Shown piece after piece: positions 31,782 through 41,656 of a stretch of DNA of 64,000 bases. The notes beneath the pieces are model-generated. The model did not search any database. It saw only the letters and a list, made by a program, of their open reading frames with translations, and had not been told where the DNA came from. The stretch is from contig NZ_JABMCZ010000001.1 in assembly GCF_013186535.1 (NCBI RefSeq), forward strand, positions 868,001 through 932,000, given 5' to 3'. Position 1 is the first letter of the stretch, and each line of letters begins with the position of its first letter. The stretch is from Nocardia terpenica. GTDB lineage: Bacteria; Actinomycetota; Actinomycetes; Mycobacteriales; Mycobacteriaceae. The translations under genes were made by a program, and so were the position numbers.

Positions 31782-33434
31782 TCAGGCGAGATGCGGATCG
31801 GGGCGGCGAGCGTGCCAGCGGGTGAACGTCTTCGGGTTCAGGAACATGTCGCGGCAGTCGGGATTGGTGAGCGCCCAGCGGAATCCGGAGCGCGCGACCG
31901 CCAGGTTGGCCTCGGTCAGCTCCAGCTGGATGTGATGCCCGGAGCGTTCCAGGCCCTCGCGCGTCATCCGGATCGGGAACTTGTATTCGTCTGCGACGGT
32001 GAGGATTCGGTGCGCGGTCTCGCCCGCGGCGGCCTCGCCCGCGCGGAACCGGTCGAGCAGGTCACCGGCGCGGGTGAAGAACGCGCGGTAGTCGGGGTCC
32101 TCGAAGTCGGAGAACACCGGATCGGCGACCTCGCCGGACAGATACCGCGGATCGCGGGTGGTGGTGTAGGCGGCCAGCGCGGTCATGAGCCGGAACTCGG
32201 TGGGCACGGTCGCCAGCGCCCACACCCGCAGCCACGCGTTCCACAGATCGAAATCGGCGGTGGCGGTGAAGGCCCCGGCGACGAGCCGGTCGTTGAAGCC
32301 GAGCACCCGCCCGTGCATGGCCTCCAGATGCTCGAAACGCTCGTCGGCGAAGTCGTCCTCGCGCAGCGCCTCCAGCAGCGGATCCACCAGTGCCGCGGTC
32401 ACTTCCAGGGTGTTGATCAGGCCGCGGGAGAACAGCGGGTCCAGCGCGCCGGAGGCGTGCGACATCATCGACCACCGGTGGCCGACCGATCGGCTGCTCG
32501 AGTACTGCAGGCGGCCGGTGTTGACCCACGGCCGCACCGTCTTGGCGCGTGCGAATTGCGGTGCGACACTGGGGAATCGATCCAGGAACTGCTGGAACTC
32601 GACCTCGGCGGGCACGTTCTCCGGCTTCGGGTACACCCGCGGATCGACGGTCAGGCCGATGCTGACCAGGGGGTTGGTGGTGCCCTCCCGGTTGTCGAAC
32701 GGGATCACCCACAGCCAGCCGCCCTCGAACACGTGATGCAGCGTGCTCTGGTTCCACGGCACCGACATGGGGGAGTCGGGGTCGAAGACGCCGACGTCGA
32801 CCATGTGGGTGAACATCGAGCGGGAGTGGTGCGCGAAGCGCGGCGGATTCTCGCGCAGGCCGTACTTCTCGGCCACCACGCTCCGGAAACCGGAGCCGTC
32901 CACCAGGTATCGGGCGCGCACCGTGGTCTCGCCGCCCGCGTGCTGGGTGTGCAGGGTGACCCCGGAGTCGTCGATCTCGATGTCGCGCACCCGGGTCTGC
33001 TGCCGCAGCACCGCGCCGTAGCGCACCGCCTGATACGACAGCCACGCGTCGACGTCCTGGCGGAACAGGTGGTTCTCGTCCTTGGAGCTGGTGCCGATCG
33101 CGAAACTGTCCCGGGGATCGTAGATCTGGCCCGCGCGGTGGTAGGCGAAGCCGAAGCTGCGCTTGATCCCGGAGGTGGAGGCCACCTCGCGGTGGATCCG
33201 CTCCGGGTAGGCGATGGTCTCGAGTTCGGGCACGTCGTAGCGCTCGGCGAGCATGCAGCTCAGCAGCGAGGTGTGCGGGATGGTGGATTCGCCGACCGCG
33301 AACCGCGGGTGGACACCGCCCTCGATCATCAGCACGCGCACGCCGTGCCGCGCCAGGATCATGCCCAGCACGGCGCCGCTCATGCCCGACCCGATGATCG
33401 CGACGTCGAAGGTGGTCTCAGTGTCTCGGATCAT
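31782..33434 (-). CDS. Flavin-dependent halogenase, PrnC-like (copy 1)
   Basis: A 550-aa FADH2-dependent halogenase most like PrnC, the pyrrole halogenase of pyrrolnitrin synthesis. It shows FAD motif GSGMSG (15-20), HPRFAVGESTIPHTS, the segment STSGIKRSFGFAYHR with Lys91 at the place of the lysine thought to handle HOCl, and the halogenase signature GWLWVIP (239-245). The late DPLFSRGL is also conserved. GAGGAG precedes ATG 33434. It lies between the malonyltransferase and the ACAD-like gene and shares an operon with a flavin reductase that could supply FADH2. Confidence 0.9.
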   Translation of the reverse strand: MIRDTETTFDVAIIGSGMSGAVLGMILARHGVRVLMIEGGVHPRFAVGESTIPHTSLLSCMLAERYDVPELETIAYPERIHREVASTSGIKRSFGFAYHRAGQIYDPRDSFAIGTSSKDENHLFRQDVDAWLSYQAVRYGAVLRQQTRVRDIEIDDSGVTLHTQHAGGETTVRARYLVDGSGFRSVVAEKYGLRENPPRFAHHSRSMFTHMVDVGVFDPDSPMSVPWNQSTLHHVFEGGWLWVIPFDNREGTTNPLVSIGLTVDPRVYPKPENVPAEVEFQQFLDRFPSVAPQFARAKTVRPWVNTGRLQYSSSRSVGHRWSMMSHASGALDPLFSRGLINTLEVTAALVDPLLEALREDDFADERFEHLEAMHGRVLGFNDRLVAGAFTATADFDLWNAWLRVWALATVPTEFRLMTALAAYTTTRDPRYLSGEVADPVFSDFEDPDYRAFFTRAGDLLDRFRAGEAAAGETAHRILTVADEYKFPIRMTREGLERSGHHIQLELTEANLAVARSGFRWALTNPDCRDMFLNPKTFTRWHARRPDPHLA

Positions 33435-33469
33435 CGCCAGAACTCCTCGTATGAAAATCGTTGGGGTAC

Positions 33470-34513
33470 TTAAGATCCCGCCCTGATCGGCGATTGTCGA
33501 GGCGCGTCGTTGCACACGTCGGCGGGCTCGGCCGCCCGCGCCAGCGCCGCGGTGAACGTCCGGCAGTCGTCGTCGCCGGGGGCCGCGCTGCGCAGCCACA
33601 GATGACCGGGGTCGGGCGCGCAGCGCTGGCCGAACTTCAACAGCGTGTGCGAGGGCCCGATCTCCACGAACCGGAGTGGGCCGCGGGCGGCGGCGGTGCG
33701 CACGGCGGCGGCGAAGTCGACCGGCTCCAGGCAGTGCCGGACCCAGTGCTGCGGGCGCGACAGCTCGGCCGCGTCCGGTTGGCCGCCGTCCAGCGCGGAG
33801 ATCAGCGCGCAGCGCGGCTCGGTGAATCGCAACTCGGCGATGATCGCGCCGAGCGCGTGCGCGGCCGGGGCCATGAGCGGGGAGTGGAAGGCGTGCGACA
33901 CCTTCAGCCGGGTGCTGGGCATCTTCCGCTCCCGCAGCGCGGCGGCCGCGGTGGTCACCGCGTCGGGCGAACCGGAGAGCACGCACCGGTCCGGGGCGTT
34001 GATCGCGGCGAAGGACAGCACGGCGGCGAGCTCGAGCTCCTCGACCACCGGCCGCACCCGATCCACGCCCGCCGCCACCGCCAGCATCGCGCCGGGCTCC
34101 TCGAGCTCCTGCATGAGCCGTCCGCGCGCGGCGACCAGCCGCACCGCGTCGGGCAGCGACAGGCATTCGGCCACCGCGGCGGCCGCGATCTCGCCGATGC
34201 TGTGGCCGAGCACGGCATCGGGCCGCACCCCGTGCGCGATCCACAGCCCCGCCAGGGCGTATTCGAAGGCGAACAGGGCGGGCTGCTGGTAGGCGGTCCG
34301 CGCCAGCAGGGTTTCCGCGTCGTGCTCGGCGCCGTCGTCGGTGCGCACCCGGTCGCGCAGCATCAGATCGGCGACCGAGAGGTCCAGGTGCGCCCGGAAC
34401 AACCGGTCGCAGTCCGCGAGCCGGTCCCGGAATTCGGGGTGCCGTTCGCGCAGCGGCAGCGCCATCCGCGGGTACTGTGAGCCCTGGCCGGTGAACAGGA
34501 ATGCGGTCCGCAC
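33470..34513 (-). CDS. Free-standing malonyl-CoA:ACP transacylase
   Basis: A 347-aa acyltransferase resembling PKS AT domains. FLFTGQGSQYPRM opens it, the nucleophile is Ser105 in GHSIGE, Arg130 lies in ARGRLMQ, and HAFH at 207-210 is the fingerprint of malonyl rather than methylmalonyl specificity (YASH). It would load malonate onto the cluster ACP for the FabF-type KS. It follows the flavin reductase by 21 nt and precedes halogenase 1 by 35 nt. Confidence 0.9.
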   Translation of the reverse strand: MRTAFLFTGQGSQYPRMALPLRERHPEFRDRLADCDRLFRAHLDLSVADLMLRDRVRTDDGAEHDAETLLARTAYQQPALFAFEYALAGLWIAHGVRPDAVLGHSIGEIAAAAVAECLSLPDAVRLVAARGRLMQELEEPGAMLAVAAGVDRVRPVVEELELAAVLSFAAINAPDRCVLSGSPDAVTTAAAALRERKMPSTRLKVSHAFHSPLMAPAAHALGAIIAELRFTEPRCALISALDGGQPDAAELSRPQHWVRHCLEPVDFAAAVRTAAARGPLRFVEIGPSHTLLKFGQRCAPDPGHLWLRSAAPGDDDCRTFTAALARAAEPADVCNDAPRQSPIRAGS

Positions 34514-34534
34514 GGTGTACCCCTTTGTGCCGGT

Positions 34535-35122
34535 TCAGAATTCGCCGATCCAGTCGGCCTCGGTGTCGGTGCCGTCGAGGAAGTCGACGGGGCGCAGGAC
34601 GCGCATGTAGTCCCGGCGCCAGTAGCCCAGCGGGAAGCGCCGGGGATCGGCGTCCCCGGCCAGCACCCGGCCCAGCACGATGACGTGATCACCGGCCTCG
34701 ACGATGTCGTGCACCGCGCACTCGGCGTGCGCGAGCGCGGCATCGATCAGCGGCAGGCCGGTGTGCGCCGCGCCCCGCCACGCCACGCTCGCGAACTTGT
34801 CCGGCGCGGGTTTGGCGAAAAGGTCGGAGATGGCGTGACTTTCGACGTCGAGCAGCGAGACCACGAAGGCGCCGCGGGCGCGGATGGCGTCCAGGGTGCT
34901 GCTCGGGGTCTTGACGCAGAACAGCAGCAGCGGCGGCTCGAGCGAGACGCTGCAGACCGCCGAGCAGGTCAGCCCGCACGGCGCGCCCGCCGCGTCGGCC
35001 GAGCCGATGATGCAGACGCCGCTGAGCAGCGAGCCCATCACGCGCCGGAACTGCTCGGGCTCGATGCCCGCGGTCTGCTCGGGAGTGGCTGCGGGGCATG
35101 CGGTTACGTCGGTTCCGGCCAT
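34535..35122 (-). CDS. Flavin reductase (HpaC/ActVB-like) supplying reduced flavin
   Basis: A 195-aa flavin:NAD(P)H reductase-like domain: FRRVMGSLLSGVCIIGS, then GLTCSAVCSVSLEPPLLLFC, AFVVSLLDVES and FASVAWRGAAHTGLPLID. ATG 35122 is chosen for its GGAGG; ATG 35134 is less likely. These proteins provide free FADH2 or FMNH2 to two-component monooxygenases and halogenases. The operon contains one PrnC-like halogenase and a second lies 4 kb away, so partnership with one or both is the simplest reading. Confidence 0.88.
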   Translation of the reverse strand: MAGTDVTACPAATPEQTAGIEPEQFRRVMGSLLSGVCIIGSADAAGAPCGLTCSAVCSVSLEPPLLLFCVKTPSSTLDAIRARGAFVVSLLDVESHAISDLFAKPAPDKFASVAWRGAAHTGLPLIDAALAHAECAVHDIVEAGDHVIVLGRVLAGDADPRRFPLGYWRRDYMRVLRPVDFLDGTDTEADWIGEF

Positions 35123-35210
35123 CTCGTCCTCCATTCTCGTCGTCAGTGAACACCGAGGTCGGCGGGTGTGTCGACGGGTGCGATTGCGCGCCGGGGCGTG
35201 CAAGTGCGGA

Positions 35211-35858
35211 CTATCCGCTGTTGCACGGCCGCGCGCACAGCACGTGGAACTCGTGCGCGCCGTGCCCGGCGCGGTGGTGGGTGGTGACGCGCAGGCCCGC
35301 CGCCCGCACCGCGTCGACGATCGTGGCGACCGGCCGCAGCCGGAATCCGTATGCGGTGAACGGCAACTCCGTCATCGCGACCGGATCGCCGAACACCAGC
35401 ACCAGCCGCCCGTGCGGGCGCAGCACGCGCGCCCACTCCAGGCACGCCGGTTCGGGATCGTCGAGGAAGTAGAGCGTGTGCACGGTGAGCGCGGCATCGA
35501 GGCTGGCGTCGGGGAACGGCAGCCGCAGGATCGTGGCGCCGTGCAGGGCGAGCGTGCCCGCGGTCAGTGCCGGGCGGAAGCGGCGGGCCGCCAGGGTGAG
35601 CATGGCAACCGATCGCTCCACGCCGTGCACCAGCCCGGCCGGGCCGACCCCGGCCAGCAGCCGGGCGAGCCCGAGCCCGCCGCCGAAGCCCAGGTCGGCG
35701 ACCACCTCACCCGGGCGGGGCCGCAGGGCGGTGACGCCCTCGACGATGGCGCGCCGGTTACCTCGATCCAGGCCCGGACCGAGCAGCGGCCCGGCCGGAC
35801 CGTGCGGTTCCCGGAGTTGGGCGGCCAGCGCGGCGGCCACCGGTGCGGGAAGTGTCAT
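35211..35858 (-). CDS. SAM-dependent methyltransferase (class I)
   Basis: A 215-aa Rossmann methyltransferase with motif I VADLGFGGGLGLARLL (about 49-64), an acidic residue at the end of strand 2 (GVERSVAML), and motif IV/VI-type HTLYFLDDPEPACLEWARVL with VLRPHGRLVLVFGDP. AGGAG precedes ATG 35858. It is first in the leftward operon and divergent from the GMC oxidoreductase gene. The likely target is an O, N or C atom of the cluster product; there is no specific clue. Confidence 0.85.
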   Translation of the reverse strand: MTLPAPVAAALAAQLREPHGPAGPLLGPGLDRGNRRAIVEGVTALRPRPGEVVADLGFGGGLGLARLLAGVGPAGLVHGVERSVAMLTLAARRFRPALTAGTLALHGATILRLPFPDASLDAALTVHTLYFLDDPEPACLEWARVLRPHGRLVLVFGDPVAMTELPFTAYGFRLRPVATIVDAVRAAGLRVTTHHRAGHGAHEFHVLCARPCNSG

Positions 35859-36043
35859 GGCAACTCTCCTTGCGAACGAGACGGGATTACGCCGGGATTA
35901 CGCGCGGCGAGCCCCGATGCCCGCACACTCGGTTCATGCGTGACACATTCGGCCACCCGCGAAGGATTTGGAGACTTCAGGTGTTCACCGATCCCGCGTA
36001 CCATCCCGGATGGTCGTTTCCCACCTACACCGGGGGTACGAAA

Positions 36044-37684
36044 ATGGCTGTCCCTCAACCGGATAAGCATTACTCGCACATCATCGTCGGCGCCGGATCC
36101 GCCGGATGCGTACTGGCCGGACGGCTGTCGGAGGACCCGAACGCATCGGTCCTGCTGGTGGAGGCCGGTCCGTCGGATCGGCACCCGCAGATCCAGGTCC
36201 CGGCGGCCTTCACCCGGACCTGGCACACCCGCTTCGATTGGGCGTATCACACTGTGCCGCAACATCTTTGCGCCGACAGGGAAATGTACTGGCCGCGCGG
36301 TCGGGTGCTCGGCGGCAGTTCCTCGATCAACGCGATGGTCTACATCCGCGGCAGCGCCGACGATTTCGACGGCTGGGCCCGCGACGGCAACGCGGGCTGG
36401 TCCTACCGCGACGTGCTGCCGTACTTCCGGCGCAGCGAGGACAACAGCCGCGGCGCCGACGAGTGGCACGGCGTCGGGGGACCGCTCGGGGTCTGCGATC
36501 CGCGGTCCCCGCACCCGTGGTCGGAGGCATTCGTGGCCGCGGGCGCGGCGGCCGGGCTGGGCCGCAACCCGGATTTCAACGGTGCCACCCAGCGGGGCTT
36601 CGGGGTGTACCAGGTGACGCAGCGCGACGGCGCCCGCTGCTCCACGGCGCGCGCGTACCTGGCCCCCGCCCGCGGCCGCGGCAATCTCGACGTGCTGACG
36701 GACGCGCTGGTGACCCGGCTGCTGTTCGACGGAACCCGGTGCGTCGGAATCGAATTCGTCCGGCAACGACGTGGCGTCGCGGACCGCAGCGTCACCTACA
36801 GCTGTTACGGCGACGAGGTGATCGTCAGCGGCGGCACGGTGAACTCGCCGCAACTGCTGATGCTCTCGGGCATCGGGCCCGCCGATCATCTGCGCGAACT
36901 GGGGATCGCGGTGCGGCAGGATCTGCCCGTCGGCATCGGTCTACAGGACCATCCGATGGTGCAGGTCGGTTTCCGCTCCCGCAGCGGCGGCAGCCTGCTG
37001 GGCGCGGAGAGCCCGCGGCAGGCACTGAACTACTTCCTGCGCCGCCGCGGCCCCTGGACATCGAATGTGAGCGAGGCGGCGGGCTTCGTCCGCACCGACG
37101 AGACCGACGCGCCGCCCGACATCCAGTTCAACTTCCAGCCCGCGCTCATCGCCGGGCACGAGCAGCCGACCGAGCACGGCCTGAGCATCGGCGTGGTGCT
37201 CATCGATGTCGCGTCCACCGGCCGAATCCGGTTGCGCAGCACCGACCCCGCCGAGCCGCCGCTGATCGATCCGAACTACTACGCCGAGCCGTCGGACCTG
37301 CGCTCGGCGGTGCGCGGCGTGCGGATCGCGCGCCGGGTGGCGCAGTGCGTCCCGCTGGCGGGCATCCTCGCCCGGGAGGACTGGGTGGGCGCGGACGCGC
37401 GGACCGACGACGAGATCGGCCGGGCCGTGGCGCGGTCGGCGGAGACGCTGTTCCATCCCACCTCGACCTGCCGCATGGGCGTCGGCGCGGACGCGGTCGT
37501 CGACCCCGAACTCCGGGTGCGCGGCATCGAGGGGCTGCGGGTGGTGGACGCCTCGGTCATGCCGCGGGTGCCGCGCGGCAACACCAATGCGCCCACGATC
37601 ATGATCGCGGAGCGGGCCGTGGATCTCATCCGGGCGAGCGGGGGGCACCGCCACCGGCAACACCAGGTGTCACCCGCCGACTGA
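36044..37684 (+). CDS. GMC-family FAD oxidoreductase (choline/alcohol dehydrogenase-like)
   Basis: A 546-aa GMC flavoenzyme. The ADP-binding motif is IIVGAGSAGCVLAGRLSED, GMC signature 1 is GRVLGGSSSINAMVYIRG, signature 2 is SGGTVNSPQLLMLSGIGP, and the catalytic His lies in TLFHPTSTCRMG with a C-terminal RGNTNAPTIMIAERA. It oxidises an alcohol to an aldehyde or ketone. ATG 36044 is preferred because the upstream in-frame stretch is not family-like. It is divergent from the methyltransferase and followed by the sigma factor gene. Confidence 0.9.
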   Translation: MAVPQPDKHYSHIIVGAGSAGCVLAGRLSEDPNASVLLVEAGPSDRHPQIQVPAAFTRTWHTRFDWAYHTVPQHLCADREMYWPRGRVLGGSSSINAMVYIRGSADDFDGWARDGNAGWSYRDVLPYFRRSEDNSRGADEWHGVGGPLGVCDPRSPHPWSEAFVAAGAAAGLGRNPDFNGATQRGFGVYQVTQRDGARCSTARAYLAPARGRGNLDVLTDALVTRLLFDGTRCVGIEFVRQRRGVADRSVTYSCYGDEVIVSGGTVNSPQLLMLSGIGPADHLRELGIAVRQDLPVGIGLQDHPMVQVGFRSRSGGSLLGAESPRQALNYFLRRRGPWTSNVSEAAGFVRTDETDAPPDIQFNFQPALIAGHEQPTEHGLSIGVVLIDVASTGRIRLRSTDPAEPPLIDPNYYAEPSDLRSAVRGVRIARRVAQCVPLAGILAREDWVGADARTDDEIGRAVARSAETLFHPTSTCRMGVGADAVVDPELRVRGIEGLRVVDASVMPRVPRGNTNAPTIMIAERAVDLIRASGGHRHRQHQVSPAD

Positions 37685-37730
37685 CACCGGTTCCGCATTC
37701 GACCCTTCGGTACTCGCGGTGGTGGCGTTT

Positions 37731-38264
37731 ATGCGAAAGACAGTGACCGACGATCCGGGCCGCGCCCGGGAGCGAGACGGTAGCCGGGAGCGATGGCATC
37801 TGGTGTATGCCCACCGCACCCGGCTGGTGGAACTGGCCCGGCGGCGATTGCCCTCGGCGGCCGACGCCGAAGACTGTGTGCACGAGGCGTTTCTGCGGGC
37901 GGTGGGGCATCCACGGCTCGACCCCGACCGGGCGGGCGGCTTTCTCACCGTCACCGTGCTGCGGCTGTGCGTGGACTTCCATCGGCGCGCGCAGCGCACC
38001 GACCGGCTGCTGTATCGGCTGCGCGATCCGGGATACGCCCCGGCGCCGGAGCAGATCGTGCTGGCGCACAGCGCGGCGCTGGCGATGCTGGAGGCGGTGA
38101 CGCGGCTGCCGCATCGGCAGCGGCAGGTGGTGTGCGAGCGCCTCGGCGGCTCGTCCACCGCGGAGGCCGCCGGTCGGTTGGGCGTGAGCGTGAAATCGGC
38201 GGAGTCCGCGCTGACTCGGGCGCGCGCCCGGCTGGCCCGCGAACAGGCGATGGCGGCGCTATGA
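37731..38264 (+). CDS. ECF-type RNA polymerase sigma factor
   Basis: A sigma-70 family protein of about 177 aa. Region 2 reads RRRLPSAADAEDCVHEAFLR, region 4 RLPHRQRQVVCERLGGSSTA followed by SVKSAESALTRARARL. No anti-sigma gene is adjacent. The ATG at 37731 is used; GTG 37719 is in frame. It overlaps the following oxidase gene by ATGA. Within a biosynthetic cluster it is likely to be a pathway-specific sigma factor. Confidence 0.87.
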   Translation: MRKTVTDDPGRARERDGSRERWHLVYAHRTRLVELARRRLPSAADAEDCVHEAFLRAVGHPRLDPDRAGGFLTVTVLRLCVDFHRRAQRTDRLLYRLRDPGYAPAPEQIVLAHSAALAMLEAVTRLPHRQRQVVCERLGGSSTAEAAGRLGVSVKSAESALTRARARLAREQAMAAL

Positions 38265-39538
38265 CAAGCGAATTCGTGACGCCCTGGCGGGCCTGCCCCG
38301 CGGCACCCCGACCCGCATTGCGCGGCGAACGCCGCTGTGCCACCGCCATCGTCGGTGGCGGCCTGGCCGGGCTGTCGGTCGCGGTGGCGCTGGCCGAACT
38401 CGACCCCGGGCACGAGACGGTGCTGCTGGAGGCCGGGCGGATCGGGGCGGGCGCGAGCGGCCGGGGCACCGGGCTGGTGGGCCCGCGGGTCGGGCCGCCG
38501 CTGCGCCGGGTGCGCCGCCGCCACGGCGACGAGGTGGCGCGCGCGGCATACCTGGCCTCGGTGCGGGCGGTGCAGCGGGTCGCCGAGCGGATCGACCGGT
38601 ACGACATCGATTGCGCCGCAACGAGAGGCGACCAGCTGCTGGTGGGCGCCGGCGCGACGGCGACCGAGCTGGCCGCCGACACCCGGTGCGCGCTCGACCT
38701 GGACCTGCCGGTGCGCGAGGTCGCGGCGCAGACGCTGCCGCCGGGATACGACTACGGCGTCCGGCACGGCCCGGCGCTCACCGTGGATCCGCTGGCGCTC
38801 ACCACCGGGCTGGCGGCGGTGGCCGAGCGCGGCGGCGCGGTCGTGTACGAGCACAGCCCGATGCGGGCGGTGCGGTCCGGCCCGCCGATCCGGCTCGAGA
38901 CGCCGGAGGGGGCGGTGACCGCCGATCGAGTCGTGTTCGCGCTGAATGCCTTCGCCGGTGCTCACGGGCTGCTCGGGGTGCGGGTGCAGGCCGCGGCCAC
39001 CGCGCCGCTGCCCGACTCCGCGCTGGCCGGTCTGCCGTGGTTGCGGTCCGGCCCGATCCTCGAATTCGGCACGCTGGCACCGTATTTCCGGCTCACCCCG
39101 GATCGCCGGATCGTGCTCGGCGGGGGCGCGGTGCGACGCGGCGTGCGCGGGGACCGGCCGCTGGATCGCCGGGCGCTCGAGGCCGCGCTGCGGCGGCTCG
39201 GGTCCGGCGCGCCGATCGCGCTCAGCCACGCCTGGTCGGGGCCGATCGCCATGACCCGCGACGACTGGCCGGTGGTCGGCCCCGTGGCCGCGGACGACGC
39301 GATGCTGATCGCCGGGGGCTGGTGCGGGCACGGGCTGGCGCTGACCGCCGCCGCGGGAGCGTGGCTGGCGGAGCGCATCGTGCACGGAGAACCGGTGGCG
39401 GGCACCACCGCTGGGCTGCCGTGGGAACGCGGCGCGGGGCCCGCCCTGCCGACCGGGTCCGTCCCCGAGCGGGTGCTGGACCGCTATCTGGCCCGCGTCT
39501 CGGCCCGGGCTTACCCGCCGGGCGCCGCGATCGGGTGA
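38261..39538 (+). CDS. DAO-family FAD-dependent oxidoreductase
   Basis: A 425-aa flavoprotein of the D-amino-acid/glycine oxidase family. The dinucleotide motif is AIVGGGLAGLSVAVALAELD with an acidic end at VLLEAGRIGAGASGRGTG, and the C-terminal FAD loop is AGGWCGHGLALTAAAGAW. The nearest general type is the gamma-glutamylputrescine or sarcosine oxidase group, so it probably oxidises an amine. ATG 38261 overlaps the sigma factor stop, and halogenase 2 follows 64 nt later, so the three form one operon. Confidence 0.85.
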   Translation: MTSEFVTPWRACPAAPRPALRGERRCATAIVGGGLAGLSVAVALAELDPGHETVLLEAGRIGAGASGRGTGLVGPRVGPPLRRVRRRHGDEVARAAYLASVRAVQRVAERIDRYDIDCAATRGDQLLVGAGATATELAADTRCALDLDLPVREVAAQTLPPGYDYGVRHGPALTVDPLALTTGLAAVAERGGAVVYEHSPMRAVRSGPPIRLETPEGAVTADRVVFALNAFAGAHGLLGVRVQAAATAPLPDSALAGLPWLRSGPILEFGTLAPYFRLTPDRRIVLGGGAVRRGVRGDRPLDRRALEAALRRLGSGAPIALSHAWSGPIAMTRDDWPVVGPVAADDAMLIAGGWCGHGLALTAAAGAWLAERIVHGEPVAGTTAGLPWERGAGPALPTGSVPERVLDRYLARVSARAYPPGAAIG

Positions 39539-39602
39539 GGGTCGGCGAGGTGTTCGAGCGTAAGAGAAATGAACGCTGTCACAAGGGGTCAGGAGAGAGC
39601 GC

Positions 39603-41363
39603 ATGCAGCCGGAAGACAAACAGACCTATGACGTTGCGATCGTCGGCGGGGGAGTAGGTGGCTCCGCGCTGGCGGCGATCCTCGCCCGCCACGGGGTGCG
39701 TGTGCTGATCGTCGAGGGCGGCGGGCATCCGCGCTTCGCGATCGGCGAGTCGACGGTCCCCGAGACCACCATCGGGCTGCGGGTGCTGGCTCGCCGCTAC
39801 GACGTTCCCGAGATCGCCAACCTCGCCAACAACACCGACCTGCGCCACCACGTCAGCAGCGCGTGCGGGGTGAAGCGCAACTTCAGCTTCGCCTACCACC
39901 GGGAGGGCGAACCCTTCCGCGCCCGCGAGTGCACCCAGTACCCGACCTGGGGTCCGCCGCTGGGCCCGGACTCGCACTTCTTCCGGCAGGACGTGGACGC
40001 CTACCTGTACTCGGTCGCCCTGTCCTACGGCGCGACCGGGCGCACCCACACGCCCATCACCGGCGTCGAATTCGATTCCGCCGGAGCCGAACTGCACACC
40101 GGCTCCGGCGAGACCTACCGCGCCGCGTTCGTCGTCGACGCGGGCGGGATGCGCAGCGTGCTGGCCGACGTGCTGGACCTGCGCATCGACCCGCCGTATC
40201 GCACCCGCTCGCGCGCGATCTACAGCCACTTCGTCGGCGTGCAGCCCTTCGACCGGGTGATCCCGCCGCGCCGCGAGCACGGCATGCCGAGCCCGCTCGG
40301 GCAGGGCACCCTGCACCACCTGTTCGAGGGCGGCTGGATGTGGGTGATCCCGTTCGACAACCACGTCGAATCCACCAATCCGCTGTGCAGCGTGGGCATC
40401 AACCTCGACATCGACCGCTACCCGCGGCCCGACGATATGACCGCGGAGCAGGAGTTCTGGTCGCACGTCGAGCGATTCCCCACCATCGCACGGCAATTGG
40501 CGCACGCGAAGGCCGTGCGCCCCTACATCGCGAGCACCCGCAGCCAGTTCGCCTCCCGCCAGGTGGTCGGGCCGCGCTGGTGCATGCTGCCGCACGCGTC
40601 GGACTTCATCGATCCGCTGTTCTCGAGCGGGCTGGCGGTGACGGTGATGGCGCTCAACGCGCTCGCGCACCGGCTCATCGACGCCGTGCGCGCCGACGAC
40701 TACGCGGTGGAGCGGTTCGACTACCTACAGACCTGGACCAAGCGCATGTTCGACTACTACGACGCGCTGGTGTTCAACTCCTACACCGCCTTCGACGATT
40801 TCGAGCTGTGGAACGCCTGGAACCGGGTGTGGACCATCGGCACCCTGTACGGCGCGACCTCGCAGATCCAGACGCTGCTGTCCTATGAGCGGCGGCAGCG
40901 GCCGGAGGCGTTCGAGGCGCTGGAGCGCGCCCCCTACCGGGGACTGCAGGCCATCGACAATCCGCAGTTCGCCGAGCTTTTCGACACCGCGTGCGCGGCG
41001 ATGGCCGACTACCGCGCGGGGGACATCAAATCCGACGAGGCGTGCGGGCGCATCTACGACGCGCTCGGCCGCAGCGGCCTGGTGCCGCGGGTGTGGGGCA
41101 CCCTCGACCCGGCCGACCGGTGTCCGGCGGGCACGTTCACGCTGCCGCCGATGCACTTCATCCACCTGTGGGGCAAGCATTTCAGCCCGGCGCACGTGCG
41201 CGGCTCGTATTTCACCCAGGGCGTCGGCACCGTGGTGCGCGACGCGGCCGGGTTCTATGCCAAACAGGTCGGTCGCAATGTGACTGCGCTGCACCAGTCC
41301 ATGCGCGATATGTGGATCAATTGGAATCAGGATTGGCAGAAGGTAGGGGGACCGCGACGGTGA
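39603..41363 (+). CDS. Flavin-dependent halogenase, PrnC-like (copy 2)
   Basis: A 586-aa paralogue of halogenase 1. The layout is the same: GGGVGG (15-20), HPRFAIGESTVPETT, Lys91 in CGVKRNFSFAYHREGE, GWMWVIP at 244-250, and IDPLFSSGLAV. Its TQYPTWGPPLGPDSHFFRQD segment is even closer to PrnC than that of copy 1. GGAGAG precedes ATG 39603. Two PrnC-type enzymes in one cluster suggest two halogenation sites, or that one copy has another role. A 293-nt non-coding stretch (41364-41656) follows, in which I see no gene. Confidence 0.9.
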   Translation: MQPEDKQTYDVAIVGGGVGGSALAAILARHGVRVLIVEGGGHPRFAIGESTVPETTIGLRVLARRYDVPEIANLANNTDLRHHVSSACGVKRNFSFAYHREGEPFRARECTQYPTWGPPLGPDSHFFRQDVDAYLYSVALSYGATGRTHTPITGVEFDSAGAELHTGSGETYRAAFVVDAGGMRSVLADVLDLRIDPPYRTRSRAIYSHFVGVQPFDRVIPPRREHGMPSPLGQGTLHHLFEGGWMWVIPFDNHVESTNPLCSVGINLDIDRYPRPDDMTAEQEFWSHVERFPTIARQLAHAKAVRPYIASTRSQFASRQVVGPRWCMLPHASDFIDPLFSSGLAVTVMALNALAHRLIDAVRADDYAVERFDYLQTWTKRMFDYYDALVFNSYTAFDDFELWNAWNRVWTIGTLYGATSQIQTLLSYERRQRPEAFEALERAPYRGLQAIDNPQFAELFDTACAAMADYRAGDIKSDEACGRIYDALGRSGLVPRVWGTLDPADRCPAGTFTLPPMHFIHLWGKHFSPAHVRGSYFTQGVGTVVRDAAGFYAKQVGRNVTALHQSMRDMWINWNQDWQKVGGPRR

Positions 41364-41656
41364 ACAACAACTGATTGTCGTGAGGTCGACGGGTCGGCGG
41401 CCCGCGTGGCTGCCGATATCTCGTCGTGGGCAGGGAATTATCGAATAACGTATCGGGGTGGTTCCTTTTCCGCACACCGCACGGATCGAATAATGCTCGG
41501 GGGCTCGTAGTGGTGCGCGGGCGAGTATCCGGGGAGCCACTCCGAAATCATTGAACGATCCGACGACTCGCAAGGGCGCGGGCGATGGCTCGGCTGCGGC
41601 CGGATGTCCATCGATCTCGGATATTTCATTCGGTCGTACTCGCGAGAGGTTTCGAC

